A stretch of 64,000 bases of DNA from Bradyrhizobium sp. BRP22 (GCF_020194175.1 NZ_JADYVX010000002.1:1-64000), one strand, 5' to 3'. Shown: positions 48,985 to 57,006, numbered from the stretch's first letter. Translations and numbers: made by a program. Notes: generated by a model not told the origin, from the letters alone.

Positions 48985-49060
48985 GGTCCGCTCCGTTTAT
49001 CAAAACGGAACGGCATCCGCACCACCTAAGCCGCTGGTCCAAAATCCGGGGTCCACTTCA

Positions 49061-49384
49061 GTCCAACTGCTTTCCTGAAAACCTTCGATGCAAGAAGGCC
49101 AGCCGGTCTTCGAGCCGCGACATTAAGGCCACTAAGCACGAACTCGCCGTTTTCTAGCTTCACGTCGCTTTCCAGGAGAAATCCTCTTTCGTGTTGAGAC
49201 AACTCTGGGCGCTCATCTGCTATGGCATTTACGTGGGCTTCAAGTGAACAAAAGCCCAGCATGAGAGCAGCATGCAGGTAAGCTAAGTGGGCGACTGTAT
49301 CAGAGGCAGCGGCTCCCTGCGCCTTCTCCAAAAACGCTTCGCTTCTTCCAGCAGTGAAGTTGCGAAATCGTCTATGTCAGCCAC
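49061..49384 (-). pseudogene. 5' part of the IS-interrupted HEPN-like gene
   Basis: Starts at GTG 49384 (DIDDFATSLLEEAKR), continues in another frame as FLEKAQGAAASDTVAHLAYL and LMLGFCSLEAHVNAIADERP. It then switches frame again to SRLEDRLAFLHRRFSGKQLD at the IS edge. The first break is at a T5 run and the second near 49115. The gene was thus damaged by two small shifts as well as the insertion. Its start overlaps the stop of the small upstream gene, so the two formed an operon. Confidence 0.6.
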
Positions 49385-49523
49385 CACTTGATCCTTTTGC
49401 TTCGGCCTTCTCAACTTCTAGCATTGCCTGCTTCGCGTGAAATTTCGCAATGGCGATTTCGATGTTTTTCTTTGTTATCCCGTCACCTTTCTCCGCCTGT
49501 AAGAAGAAGAGTTGTCGGTACAA
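49377..49523 (-). CDS. Small helical protein upstream of the interrupted HEPN-like gene
   Basis: 48 residues from a TTG at 49523; no ATG is in frame before a stop. Amphipathic and charged: YRQLFFLQAEKGDGITKKNI then AIAKFHAKQAMLEVEKAEAK. Its TGA overlaps the GTG of the HEPN-like gene, which indicates translational coupling. Size and position suit an antitoxin or accessory subunit, but this is inference. The N-terminus may be missing. Confidence 0.4.
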   Translation of the reverse strand: MYRQLFFLQAEKGDGITKKNIEIAIAKFHAKQAMLEVEKAEAKGSSGG

Positions 49524-49622
49524 AAGGCTGCTTAAAGCCTGAATACGATCATCGTGGCTATTATTTCAAGCTTAGATTGTGAGAGGTTTCATCTAATTCT
49601 TGTGCGACCGTCGGCACGAAAG

Positions 49623-49652
49623 AACCGCACGGGCCGTTCAGCGCGTGCGGTT
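49623..49652 (-). terminator. Hairpin downstream of the 264-residue HEPN-like gene
   Basis: Perfect 9-bp arms AACCGCACG (49623-49631) and CGTGCGGTT (49644-49652) with a 12-base loop, 40 bases past the stop on the minus strand. It is followed by TTCTTTC, a poor T-run, so termination is only likely. Confidence 0.45.
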
Positions 49653-49691
49653 CAAAAACGTCACGGCAGGCTGGAGCTTCTCGCTAGGCCG

Positions 49692-50486
49692 CTAGACGAG
49701 AAACGGCCTGAACGCCGTCACGGTGGCAGTGACTAAGCTGGAGAGATGCTGCACGATTTCCATCATGGCCGCAGGCTTGAGCACTTCCGGCTCAAAAAGC
49801 GCAACTTCTAGTTTGAATGGTATTGACGATATCTCGGCTCCTGGCAGATCGGTGACGAGTTCGTCGCCTACTTTGAGTGGGCTGAGTGTGTCCTCTGGTT
49901 TGAGATCTATGTCTGGTAGACCGCCGAATCTTTCGCGAGAGTCAGGCGAGAGGGCCGCTAGGAGCATCGATCTAATATTGACGCTGCGGTATTTCACGCC
50001 AGCTGCGACCAGGGTGCGATGCTTGTCTATGTTGTTAAGCTTGTGCAAGACCCATAAGTCGTTGCCCTTGCCATCCTTGTACGGTTCAAGCGCTAGGAGT
50101 TCGTCGATGGCTTCCGGCCTTATACCCTTGCACTTATCCTTTATAACTCCCCTTAATTTTTGGGTGCTCTCCGAGATGGGGAACTCTGTTTTGCTGCTGT
50201 AAGTGGTCGCCCCGGTGCCAACGAGATAGAGTTGTTGGGCTAGGTGATCGAGCGCCGTTCTGAGGTTGTGAATCGCGTCTCCCAGAATGAGCGGTATTTC
50301 ATGCGGGATTGGACGAACGGCGGTCACATAATAAATTGGTCGTTTGGTATGTGAATCCCGCTTCACCCCAATTTCGAGGGGGCGGCTCTCGACGAAAGCT
50401 GCGATTGCAATTTGCAGATCGCGGATATGCTTGTTAGCACGATCAATCTTCTGCCCGATAAGCGCAAATCGTTCGTCGGCTGTCAT
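49692..50486 (-). CDS. Uncharacterised helical protein with an RTALDH (HEPN-like) motif, 264 residues
   Basis: An N-terminal coiled helix (IDRANKHIRDLQIAIAAFVE) is followed by the central ILGDAIHNLRTALDHLAQQL, which has Arg-x4-His in a helix, and LWVLHKLNNIDKHRTLVAAG. Beta strands follow and the final helix is hydrophobic. The GDAIHNLR-ALDHL plus DKHR pattern belongs to a widespread protein family of unknown function, as far as I recall; the HEPN link rests on the motif only. Its ATG overlaps the stop of the HigA remnant (ATGA). Confidence 0.65.
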   Translation of the reverse strand: MTADERFALIGQKIDRANKHIRDLQIAIAAFVESRPLEIGVKRDSHTKRPIYYVTAVRPIPHEIPLILGDAIHNLRTALDHLAQQLYLVGTGATTYSSKTEFPISESTQKLRGVIKDKCKGIRPEAIDELLALEPYKDGKGNDLWVLHKLNNIDKHRTLVAAGVKYRSVNIRSMLLAALSPDSRERFGGLPDIDLKPEDTLSPLKVGDELVTDLPGAEISSIPFKLEVALFEPEVLKPAAMMEIVQHLSSLVTATVTAFRPFLV

Positions 50487-50650
50487 CGCTGCGCGTCCTT
50501 AGCCGTGCGCGCTCTAACCTCGGCCGCGATCCGTTTGCCGCTTTCCACCCGCGCCTTCGACAGATCGTGGCTGGCCTGCATATTGACCCACATTTCCGCG
50601 GGAGTTCCGAAGTAGCGGGCGAGCCGCAGCGCGGTGTCGGCGGAAAGAAG
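50483..50650 (-). pseudogene. HigA-type antitoxin remnant (C-terminal part)
   Basis: Open from a stop at 50651: SADTALRLARYFGTPAEMWV, NMQASHDLSKARVESGKRIA, ending KDAQR. This is the recognisable second half of HigA/VapI helix-turn-helix antitoxins (S-DTALRLARYFGT-AE-W-N-Q--YDL). The DNA-recognition half is missing and no HigB toxin is adjacent. The stop overlaps the start of the 264-residue gene. A short product could start at the internal ATG. Confidence 0.65.
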
Positions 50651-50818
50651 TCATTCCGGCTGAAGCGCACCGCCAAACTTTACTCGACGGGTGCCCATGA
50701 TCGCAACTACAGCGAGTCATGGGCTACTTCTCAATCCCCAGGATTAGCGGCACAGTGCGGCCGGCGCACCATCGCTCGGTCAAGGGTGGTCGCGCCGCGA
50801 TTAGGATGGCGCATGGCG

Positions 50819-50914
50819 TCAGCGAGCTGAGAGAACCGCAATCGCCGCCATGATCGTCGAGGCAATGCCCGCGATGATAATGAGCGCGGTAAACAGACAG
50901 TCATTGTCCCGCAT
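50819..50914 (-). CDS. 31-residue single-helix membrane protein (copy 2)
   Basis: ATG at 50914 to TGA at 50819: MRDNDCLFTALIIIAGIAST then IMAAIAVLSAR. Paralogue of the protein at 44064-44153. Follows another tiny membrane protein gene on the same strand ten bases away, so the pair may be one transcript. AGGA three bases before the ATG is tight. Confidence 0.55.
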   Translation of the reverse strand: MRDNDCLFTALIIIAGIASTIMAAIAVLSAR

Positions 50915-50924
50915 GATCCTGGCG

Positions 50925-51017
50925 CTATCGCCACAGCGCAGCAAGGGCGACCATCAACGCCGCCACCACGGCCGCGAGCACGATATAGGGCATGTCCCGT
51001 TTCTCGCGCGGCGTCAT
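50925..51017 (-). CDS. 30-residue single-helix membrane protein
   Basis: ATG at 51017, preceded by AGAGGAAG at good distance, the strongest start signal in this stretch. A charged cap (MTPREKRDMP) is followed by one membrane helix (YIVLAAVVAALMVALAALWR) to the stop. It is a typical small membrane protein. A frame extension upstream exists but the ribosome binding site favours this start. Confidence 0.55.
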   Translation of the reverse strand: MTPREKRDMPYIVLAAVVAALMVALAALWR

Positions 51018-51331
51018 CGTCACTTCCTCTCGTTGTCTTAACCCGAACCAGCGTTTGCTCATCCAATTCCCGTTGACGGCAGGGCGTGCCGCCCCGACGC
51101 GACTGGAGAGCGCGCCGGGGCCGCGCCTCCTCTTTGGCCGACCACCGGGCTGAGGGTCGAGACGATCGGCCGAGAGGTTGCGTGTCAAGCCAAGCGCGGC
51201 ATGGGCAGGACGTCTGTGCACTTCTGACCCGTGCTACTCAAATTCGATTCCGCGCTCGCCGCCCAAAAAGAAAGCCCCCGAAGAGGAGCGTCTCGTCAGG
51301 GGCAGCAAACTGGCGAGGTCAATAACTTAGG
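51018..51331. other. No gene recognised
   Basis: About 310 bases upstream of the 30-residue protein gene. The frames are Arg-rich and not protein-like. It probably holds the promoter for the small membrane genes, which I could not pinpoint. Confidence 0.3.
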
Positions 51332-51487
51332 TTATGAAAGGCTTTGAAGTCGCATTCGGCCGGCCGGCGTCAGTGATCCCGCGCGGTACATCGGGCCGTG
51401 GCCCTTGGCGATGAAGGTGTTGCTTACGGCGTCATGCACCTGCGCCAGATCCTTGGCGATCAAGCTTTCCACGTTGAGCCGTACCAT
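51332..51487 (-). CDS. Hypothetical protein, 51 residues
   Basis: ATG at 51487 to TAA at 51332: MVRLNVESLIAKDLAQVHDA, VSNTFIAKGHGPMYRAGSLT, PAGRMRLQSLS. Balanced composition and a helical first half look like a true protein, but there is no good ribosome binding site and no family is recognised. Confidence 0.35.
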   Translation of the reverse strand: MVRLNVESLIAKDLAQVHDAVSNTFIAKGHGPMYRAGSLTPAGRMRLQSLS

Positions 51488-51860
51488 TCGCCGTACTGGC
51501 TAGGGCGTATACTCATAAACCCGCGCCGCAGTTAAGGCGCGGATGAGGTCCGCTGTGCTCCTGATAGCGGCGCAAAAGCCGACCTCACCAGAGGTCCGAG
51601 TTGGGCCAACAAGAGACTCATGCGCCGCAACAAATAAAATGGGACCGGCGGCGGCCCGAGGCCAAATGCCCCGCTTTTTCGATCTTATGCCGTTCTGATA
51701 GCGACGTTGAATGTATTGCCGTTGACGGTGTGTAGCTGCAACGTCGATGGCGCTATGGAGGCTGCCGGGGTCCGCATTGCTCGTGACGGGCAGCGTAATC
51801 GTCGCCATCGCCGCGCCCGTAGCCCTCCGCATGATGGCGTAAGACGACGTTGGTACAAAG

Positions 51861-52100
51861 TTGCCTCGCCATCGAGGAGGCACGAACGGTGGCGCGGCTA
51901 CAGCGGAGATCGAGGACAACATAAACCAAGCTCGAACGGCCTTCGTCACTGCCGGCATCTTGGTGCTGCGCGGCGGCGTGCCGATCCATGTCAATGGCGC
52001 AGTCGTGGGCGCAGTAGGCGTTGCCGGCTTGAGCAAGGAGATCGACGCTGAGATCGCGAACACCGCGGCGACAGCGCTGAGCCCCTCACCGATGACGGCT
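51861..52100 (+). pseudogene. Remnant of a GlcG/HbpS-like (DUF336) heme-binding family gene
   Basis: The frame contains ARTAFVTAGILVLRGGVPIH, VNGAVVGAVGVAGLSKEIDA and EIANTAATAL. This matches the end of GlcG-like proteins (GG-PI-V-G-VVGAVGVSG). The upstream part expected for the family is not readable in any single frame. Surrounding sequence 51488-52284 shows nothing else. Confidence 0.4.
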
Positions 52101-52401
52101 CAGCGTAGGTTACGGAGTTACTGTTCGTGTGCGCCTGTCGGCGCGGAAGATGATGCGATCGCGAGTTCGGGGGTGTGGCCGCCGAACGAGGTGCGACGCT
52201 CCCATCAGTCACAACAGGCGGGTGCCCGATCCTAAACCTTGGTATGCTCTTCTCAACCAAATGTAACGAGGGGGATCAACCTCCGTGCAATGGTCAGGTC
52301 CATCTCTCAATGATTATGCTTGGGATGTAATTTGGGTAACCGAACGGCAGCACTCTCTGGAACTGCCATACGGAAAAAACCAAACAGGTGAGAAACGAGT
52401 T

Positions 52402-53211
52402 ATGGGCTGGATGTTCGACAATGCCGGACGTCTGATTGCCCGGTTGCAGAAGCCGGTCAACCACTGTGAGCCGTTCACTCCGAACGATTCCACAGCCTTA
52501 CGCGACACCCTTCGACCCGGTGATGTCTTGCTGGTCGAGGGCAAAGGTCGTATTTCCGGCAGCATCAAATATCTCACCCAATCGACTTGGTCGCACTCGG
52601 CGTTGTACGTCGGGCCGGTGGCCGGCGCCGCAACCGACGGCGAGCGCCATGTCCTGATCGAAGCCAATATCGGCGAAGGTGTCGTGTCGGCGCCGCTGTC
52701 GAAATATCTGCATTGTCAAACCCGTATCTGTCGGCCGGTGGGACTGAGCGGAGCGGACTGCGCAAAGGTCTGCCATTACGCTATCGAACGCATTGGTCTC
52801 AGCTACGATTTCAAAAACGTCGTCGACCTGATGCGCTATCTATTCCCATGGCCAGTGGCGCCGCGTTGGCGCCGCCAAACGATTGCGCTTGGGTCCGGCG
52901 ATGCTAGCCGCATCATCTGTTCTTCGCTAATTGCGCAAGCATTCGACGCCGTGCGTTACCCGATCCTGCCCAAGATCACGCACCTCGAGAGCCAGACGGC
53001 GCGGCGCGAAATCGCCGAGACCCGCCACTCGTCACTTTACGCGCCGCGCGACTTCGATGTTTCGCCCTACTTTATGGTGGTGAAGCCCACGCTCGCGCGA
53101 GGCTTCAACTATAAAGACATGCATTGGGCCGATCTTCCCCAAGTTCACACCGCAAAGGTCACGTTCGCTCCAGAGATTGAAGGCGCGATCGCGGAGGTGG
53201 CCTACGCCTGA
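52402..53211 (+). CDS. YiiX/YebB-like (NlpC/P60 superfamily) cysteine hydrolase
   Basis: 269 residues from the ATG at 52402. Permuted papain-like fold: LRPGDVLLVEGKGRISGSIK, then the His of STWSHSALYVGP. The Glu in HVLIEANIGEGVVSAPLSKY and a Cys in SRIICSSLIAQAFDAV serve as nucleophile region. Related proteins are amidases or acyl/ester hydrolases, usually membrane-associated. No signal peptide is seen. Neighbours give no clear role. A GTG at 52285 would add 39 residues that look non-conserved. Confidence 0.8.
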   Translation: MGWMFDNAGRLIARLQKPVNHCEPFTPNDSTALRDTLRPGDVLLVEGKGRISGSIKYLTQSTWSHSALYVGPVAGAATDGERHVLIEANIGEGVVSAPLSKYLHCQTRICRPVGLSGADCAKVCHYAIERIGLSYDFKNVVDLMRYLFPWPVAPRWRRQTIALGSGDASRIICSSLIAQAFDAVRYPILPKITHLESQTARREIAETRHSSLYAPRDFDVSPYFMVVKPTLARGFNYKDMHWADLPQVHTAKVTFAPEIEGAIAEVAYA

Positions 53212-53927
53212 ATTTCCCGGATCAGGCACCGAGTTGCGCAACGCTCACGCCGTTTCAGTCCTGGATCGAGCGAGGCCGCGATGGCGAACCCTCGTCGACC
53301 ACAAATCTGGAGATTGAAATGTCGAAACCCCGCCTACTATTGATCCATTGCTCGAACGGCATCCGACAGGGAGCAAAGCACGGGCAGCGCGGCCGTAGCT
53401 TCCGACCGCTGGTCATTCATGGGGGCGCGCGAGCGAGATTCGCGCCGAGAGAGAGCTCATGGGAAGCTGCGTTTGAACTGGTCAATCTTGGTCTTTTAGC
53501 TTCCCATAGCAATTACCTTGCCTTCTTGCAGGCGAGCATAACAGTTCTTGAGGCCTGGAATCGGACTGACCCTTATAGCCAATAGTACATTCGACCCAAA
53601 TGTTGCGCCGTGTGCGTCATCGGAACACCACGCTCGCGCATATCGTTCGCATCGACCATGCTGCTCAATCCGTCGGCTCCCTTCGGCTGCCCATGCGCAG
53701 AAGCCAAATCGCTGCAGAGCCAGCAGCGCCACCTGACCTGTACCTTCCCGCGATTGCGCCAGACCGGAGGTCAACACCGTCTCCAGGACGGTGCGGCCAG
53801 GGTCGATGTCCGGTTCGGGTCACTCGCGTCATTTTTGGCCTATTCGCCGGATGTCCGCTTATCCCCTGACAGCGGCAGAATAGCAGCCATCCCTCAACCG
53901 CTGCTTGGGGCCACCAACGGGCGGACG
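53212..53927. other. Non-coding or decayed stretch with one interspersed repeat
   Basis: No convincing gene. Short frames exist on both strands without start signals. It includes a copy of an interspersed repeat (53829-53863). A sequence matching the EcfG promoter pattern with a 17-base spacer (GGAAC 53622, CGTT 53644) leads to no gene and is probably chance. Confidence 0.35.
53829..53863. repeat. Interspersed repeat, copy 1
   Basis: TCATTTTTGGCC followed by GGATGTCCGCTT; the same pattern with few changes occurs at 56576-56611. Both copies lie outside genes. Resembles short sequences scattered in rhizobial genomes. Confidence 0.5.
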
Positions 53928-55130
53928 CTAACCTGATCGCTGTGCGAGCGAATGCTCCAGGAAAAAACGCAGCATTTCCCTTGTTGCGTCCGGTCCTTTC
54001 GGATCAGTGTAGGAGCCGGCAGGGTGGCCTCCGGACCACGCGTGTCCAGCTCCATGGATGTTCCAGTGCTCCAATATTCCGCGCCCACTCGCGTCGCTCA
54101 GGATCGTGCGGGTGTAAGCATGCCCTCCAGGGACCTGGCCGCGATCAACCTTCTTTTGTAGGCTCATGGCTCTCATAGACCGCGCAAGCATTTGATCGCC
54201 ATTGCTGGGATGAACTGTGGTGTCGCGGTCGCCGTGAAAAACAACAGTTGGCACAGGTGGCCCGTCATCAAAAAGAACGCTGTGACTGGATCCGCCACCT
54301 TCTCGCATGGCGACCAGCGCGGAAGGAAGGTCCATGGCGGCCCCGCAAGCAAGGCCAGAATGGATGCCGATCGCCGCGTACAGATCTTTATAAGCATTGC
54401 CCATGATAGCTGCCGCGGCAGCTCCGGCCGATAATCCCCCAACATAGACCCGATGCGGATCAATCGAACAATCGCGCATGACTTGGCGCGTGATGCCGGC
54501 AATGATCGAGGGCTCACCGCTGCCCCGCTGCTGGTCGGCTGCGCGAAACCAGTTCCAGCATTTCGCGGGGTTTGCCTCGCTGCGCTGTGCCGGATAGACC
54601 ACAAAACAGGAGTTTTCTTCAGCAATGAAGTTCATCCTCGTGCCAGCGGCGAAATCGTCTGGGAATTGGGTGCAGCCGTGTAGCATCACGATCAAGGGAC
54701 GCGGTTGACCCTGATGGCGGCTGGGGATGAAGAGTTTGTAGACGCGGCTTCCCGCCGGATTGCTGTAGCTGCCTTCGATGAACCTTGTGCCGTCAGGCAC
54801 GATATCTGACGTGGACAGCGGCTTGCGCTCAGTCACAGCTTGCAGTCTGAACCCACGGCGTTCTCGGGTGCGCTCGAGCAGCTCGCGGAGCATGCGAGAT
54901 TCCGCCCGCGCCAGGTCCGGGCTGTTGTTCTCCTCAACAGCATTGGCCTTCGCATCGATGATTGGCGGCTCTTGTCGAATAAGTGCGGGCTGACTGGTGC
55001 GCGATGTCGGCTCTGGCGCGCTTTCGCCGCGCAGCATGCGTTGCAGCAGCGCGGTGGCCTCGACAAGTCGGCCAGTGCGCGTGAGGCGTGTGGCTTCTGC
55101 AATCATCTCCGGTCTCAGCATCGCGTTCAC
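53928..55130 (-). CDS. PHA depolymerase-type (LpqC) esterase
   Basis: 400 residues. An N-terminal helical region (about 1-95) without signal peptide is followed by an alpha/beta hydrolase. Strand and oxyanion motif LIVMLHGCTQFPDDFAAGT; nucleophile Ser in YVGGLSAGAAAA; Asp in VVFHGDRDTTVHP; His in HGAGHAWSGG. This group hydrolyses short-chain polyhydroxyalkanoates or related esters. Start GTG 55130 overlaps the stop of the upstream small gene (GTGA); ATG 55121 is an alternative. The PhaC-like hydrolase diverging upstream supports a link to polyhydroxybutyrate. Confidence 0.87.
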   Translation of the reverse strand: MNAMLRPEMIAEATRLTRTGRLVEATALLQRMLRGESAPEPTSRTSQPALIRQEPPIIDAKANAVEENNSPDLARAESRMLRELLERTRERRGFRLQAVTERKPLSTSDIVPDGTRFIEGSYSNPAGSRVYKLFIPSRHQGQPRPLIVMLHGCTQFPDDFAAGTRMNFIAEENSCFVVYPAQRSEANPAKCWNWFRAADQQRGSGEPSIIAGITRQVMRDCSIDPHRVYVGGLSAGAAAAAIMGNAYKDLYAAIGIHSGLACGAAMDLPSALVAMREGGGSSHSVLFDDGPPVPTVVFHGDRDTTVHPSNGDQMLARSMRAMSLQKKVDRGQVPGGHAYTRTILSDASGRGILEHWNIHGAGHAWSGGHPAGSYTDPKGPDATREMLRFFLEHSLAQRSG

Positions 55131-55453
55131 CGCGTTCTATCGACGAGGGCGGCCTTGACCGCCGGACTGGCCTGCAAAGCGCCCAGCACGCAGACCGACG
55201 CAATTGCGGCGCGCGCAAGCTCGGGCGTGACATCTTGAGCGATGCTGGCAAGGCCCAAAACGTTGATGTGCAGCATTTCCCCGGATCGCCGCGCCGCTTC
55301 GAGATCCTCTCGGCTGAAGTGCCTCAGACCCAGATCCAAGCTTTTTCGGGTGGCCGATTGTTTGACGACGTCCGCATGACGTTCCAGCTGGTTGCGGATT
55401 GCCGTTCGAATGAAATCGGTTCGGTTCGAATAGAAGCCTTCCTGCACCATCAA
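55127..55453 (-). CDS. Ribbon-helix-helix (CopG-like) regulator, start uncertain
   Basis: At least 108 residues. The recognisable RHH core is GFYSNRTDFIRTAIRNQLER, where helices A and B dimerise. The beta strand that should precede it is also encoded upstream (EKITINLGYVDLGQVDL) but no ATG, GTG or TTG opens that part; the first start is TTG 55453 or ATG 55450, inside the core. Translation may begin at a rare codon, or the gene has lost its start. It is coupled to the esterase gene (GTGA overlap), and may control both it and the divergent hydrolase. Confidence 0.6.
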   Translation of the reverse strand: MMVQEGFYSNRTDFIRTAIRNQLERHADVVKQSATRKSLDLGLRHFSREDLEAARRSGEMLHINVLGLASIAQDVTPELARAAIASVCVLGALQASPAVKAALVDRTR

Positions 55454-55544
55454 GTCGACCTGACCAAGATCGACATAGCCAAGATTGATCGTGATCTTTT
55501 CGCTATCCGAGAACTTTGTCTTTGACGAGCAGCGAGGGCGGACG

Positions 55545-56546
55545 ATGTTTCCGATTTTTTCGATCAGCGACGCCTTTAGAAGGTCCGTTGGCGACCTAAT
55601 GGAAAATGCGGGTTACGGGCCGCATGAAACAGCATGGGATCGCCTTGAGCATCATGATTTTCGACTGCGCCGCTACGCGCCCTTAGCAGCGAACGCTTTG
55701 CCAGTCTTGATCGTACCCGCCCCGATCAAGCGGGCATATATATTCGATCTCTTGCCGGAGGTGAGCGTCGTGCGGCGTCTCATCCGGGCGGGATTTGCGG
55801 TCTACCTGTACGAATGGCCAGAGGAACAGGATGGCAAGTCGAACCTCGAATCCGGCATAAGCTCGCTCAGCCTTGCAGCTGAAATGATCGCGACCGAGCA
55901 TCGCAGCCCATCGATCCTCGTTGGGCACTCTCTTGGTGGTACCCTCGCCGCGATCACTGCGTCCATTGCGCCGCGTCTGGTCAGCAAACTCGTGCTTGTT
56001 GAAGCCCCCCTGAAATTCGGCGAACAGACCGGAGCGCTAGGTCCGCTTGTGCTGTCTTCGCCAGCAGTGCCGCCTGGTCCTGTTCCGGGAAGTCTGCTCG
56101 ATCTTGCGAGCGTTTTCGCGGCCCCGGAAGAATTCGTAATCTGGCGCTGTGGAGATAGCTGCACAAGCTTGCTGGACCCGGAAGCGTTAGCAATCCATCT
56201 TGCTGTCATTCGTTGGAGTCTTGACGAGTTCGCTCCCAGCGACCAACTAATCCGAGATGTAATCGAGCTGCTCTATCGTGAAGACCGATTCGCCCGGAAC
56301 GAGCTTCATGTGCTTGGGCAGGTTGCCCGATCGAACTCGCTGAGCAAACTATCGGTCGCGGCAATTGTCGATCATGCAAGCCGAGTGGTCCCATCCTCGT
56401 CCGTGTTAGGAGCGTTGAGGGACCCTTCGATTTTTCCTTATGAGCCGGAAGTCGGAGTGGCGCTTCAGCACGTGGGACCACTTGTGGGCAGACAGGCGCA
56501 TCGAGAAATCTGGCCGAAGGTAATTGATTGGATGCGCAGGCGCTAA
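55545..56546 (+). CDS. Alpha/beta hydrolase related to PHA synthases (PhaC-like)
   Basis: 333 residues from the ATG at 55545 (GAGGG seven bases upstream). PhaC-like opening (HDFRLRRYAPLAANALPVLI, VPAPIKRAYIFDLLPEVSVV) and AVYLYEWPEE. The nucleophile elbow is SILVGHSLGGTLAAI, where class III synthases have Cys, so the Ser suggests a hydrolase. C-terminal His near VGRQAHREIWP is a candidate. Divergent from the RHH and esterase genes. Probably acts on PHA-like esters (inference). Confidence 0.82.
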   Translation: MFPIFSISDAFRRSVGDLMENAGYGPHETAWDRLEHHDFRLRRYAPLAANALPVLIVPAPIKRAYIFDLLPEVSVVRRLIRAGFAVYLYEWPEEQDGKSNLESGISSLSLAAEMIATEHRSPSILVGHSLGGTLAAITASIAPRLVSKLVLVEAPLKFGEQTGALGPLVLSSPAVPPGPVPGSLLDLASVFAAPEEFVIWRCGDSCTSLLDPEALAIHLAVIRWSLDEFAPSDQLIRDVIELLYREDRFARNELHVLGQVARSNSLSKLSVAAIVDHASRVVPSSSVLGALRDPSIFPYEPEVGVALQHVGPLVGRQAHREIWPKVIDWMRRR

Positions 56547-56575
56547 CCGTGACGCCGACCTTAAGGACATTCACC

Positions 56576-56611
56576 TCATCTTTTGGCCCGTTTGCAGGAT
56601 GTCTGCTTCTC
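56576..56611. repeat. Interspersed repeat, copy 2
   Basis: TCATCTTTTGGCC with GGATGTCTGCTT; see the copy at 53829-53863. It follows the PhaC-like gene. Confidence 0.5.
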
Positions 56612-56733
56612 TAATCGGCCGTTTGAGGTCAAGCACTTTCAGACTATCCCTACAAGCGCAGTCACCTCGTGGCACTGCGACCGAACAAGATATCCGCTCA
56701 GGACCCGCCGTCGACGTGGTGGCCAGGTGAGCG

Positions 56734-57006
56734 ATGAGCCGGTATTTCGATTGGTACTTGATGGTCGGTGCATTGGGTTTGGTCGGACCGCCACTTGCAT
56801 TTTTTGTTTCGAACATCCTCGTTGGGCCCATGTTCGTCAGCGCAATTGTGTTTTGCGTGTGGTTCGCGATGTTAGCTTGGGGACGGCGGCGCCAGGGCCT
56901 TGCTGCTCTTGCTTCCGAGCCTTCTGATGATTCTGATTTGGCCGGGCGTCTATGCTGCGCTATCCGTCACTTGCACCTACTATTACCCCTGCCTGTAGTC
57001 ACCTGA
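56734..57006 (+). CDS. Small membrane protein, 90 residues
   Basis: AGGTGA six bases before the ATG. Two hydrophobic segments (LMVGALGLVGPPLAFFVSNI; GPMFVSAIVFCVWFAMLAWG) then a polar stretch and a less natural tail (CCAIRHLHLLLPLPVVT) that may be read in the wrong frame. No family recognised. Its stop overlaps the SRAP remnant. Confidence 0.4.
   Translation: MSRYFDWYLMVGALGLVGPPLAFFVSNILVGPMFVSAIVFCVWFAMLAWGRRRQGLAALASEPSDDSDLAGRLCCAIRHLHLLLPLPVVT

Larger units (their letters stand above)
47669..49060 (-). mobile_element. IS3-family insertion sequence, 1392 bp
   Basis: The ends are TGAAGTGGACCC (47669-47680) and its exact complement GGGTCCACTTCA (49049-49060), with weaker matching further in. 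Both ends are flanked by GTCC (47665-47668 and 49061-49064), a 4-bp target duplication. It carries orfA and orfB in the usual overlapping order. Both the transposase and the ends look intact, so it may still be active and arrived recently. Confidence 0.93.

Noticed and set aside
51500..52063. 187-codon minus-strand frame
   Set aside because: No ribosome binding site or domain, and it lies opposite the GlcG-like remnant which reads better.
53622..53647. GGAAC-N17-CGTT resembling an EcfG promoter
   Set aside because: No gene follows in a sensible distance; likely chance in decayed DNA.
53319..53777. Short frames on both strands around 53.3-53.8 kb
   Set aside because: No start signals, no motifs and abrupt composition changes; treated as decayed sequence.
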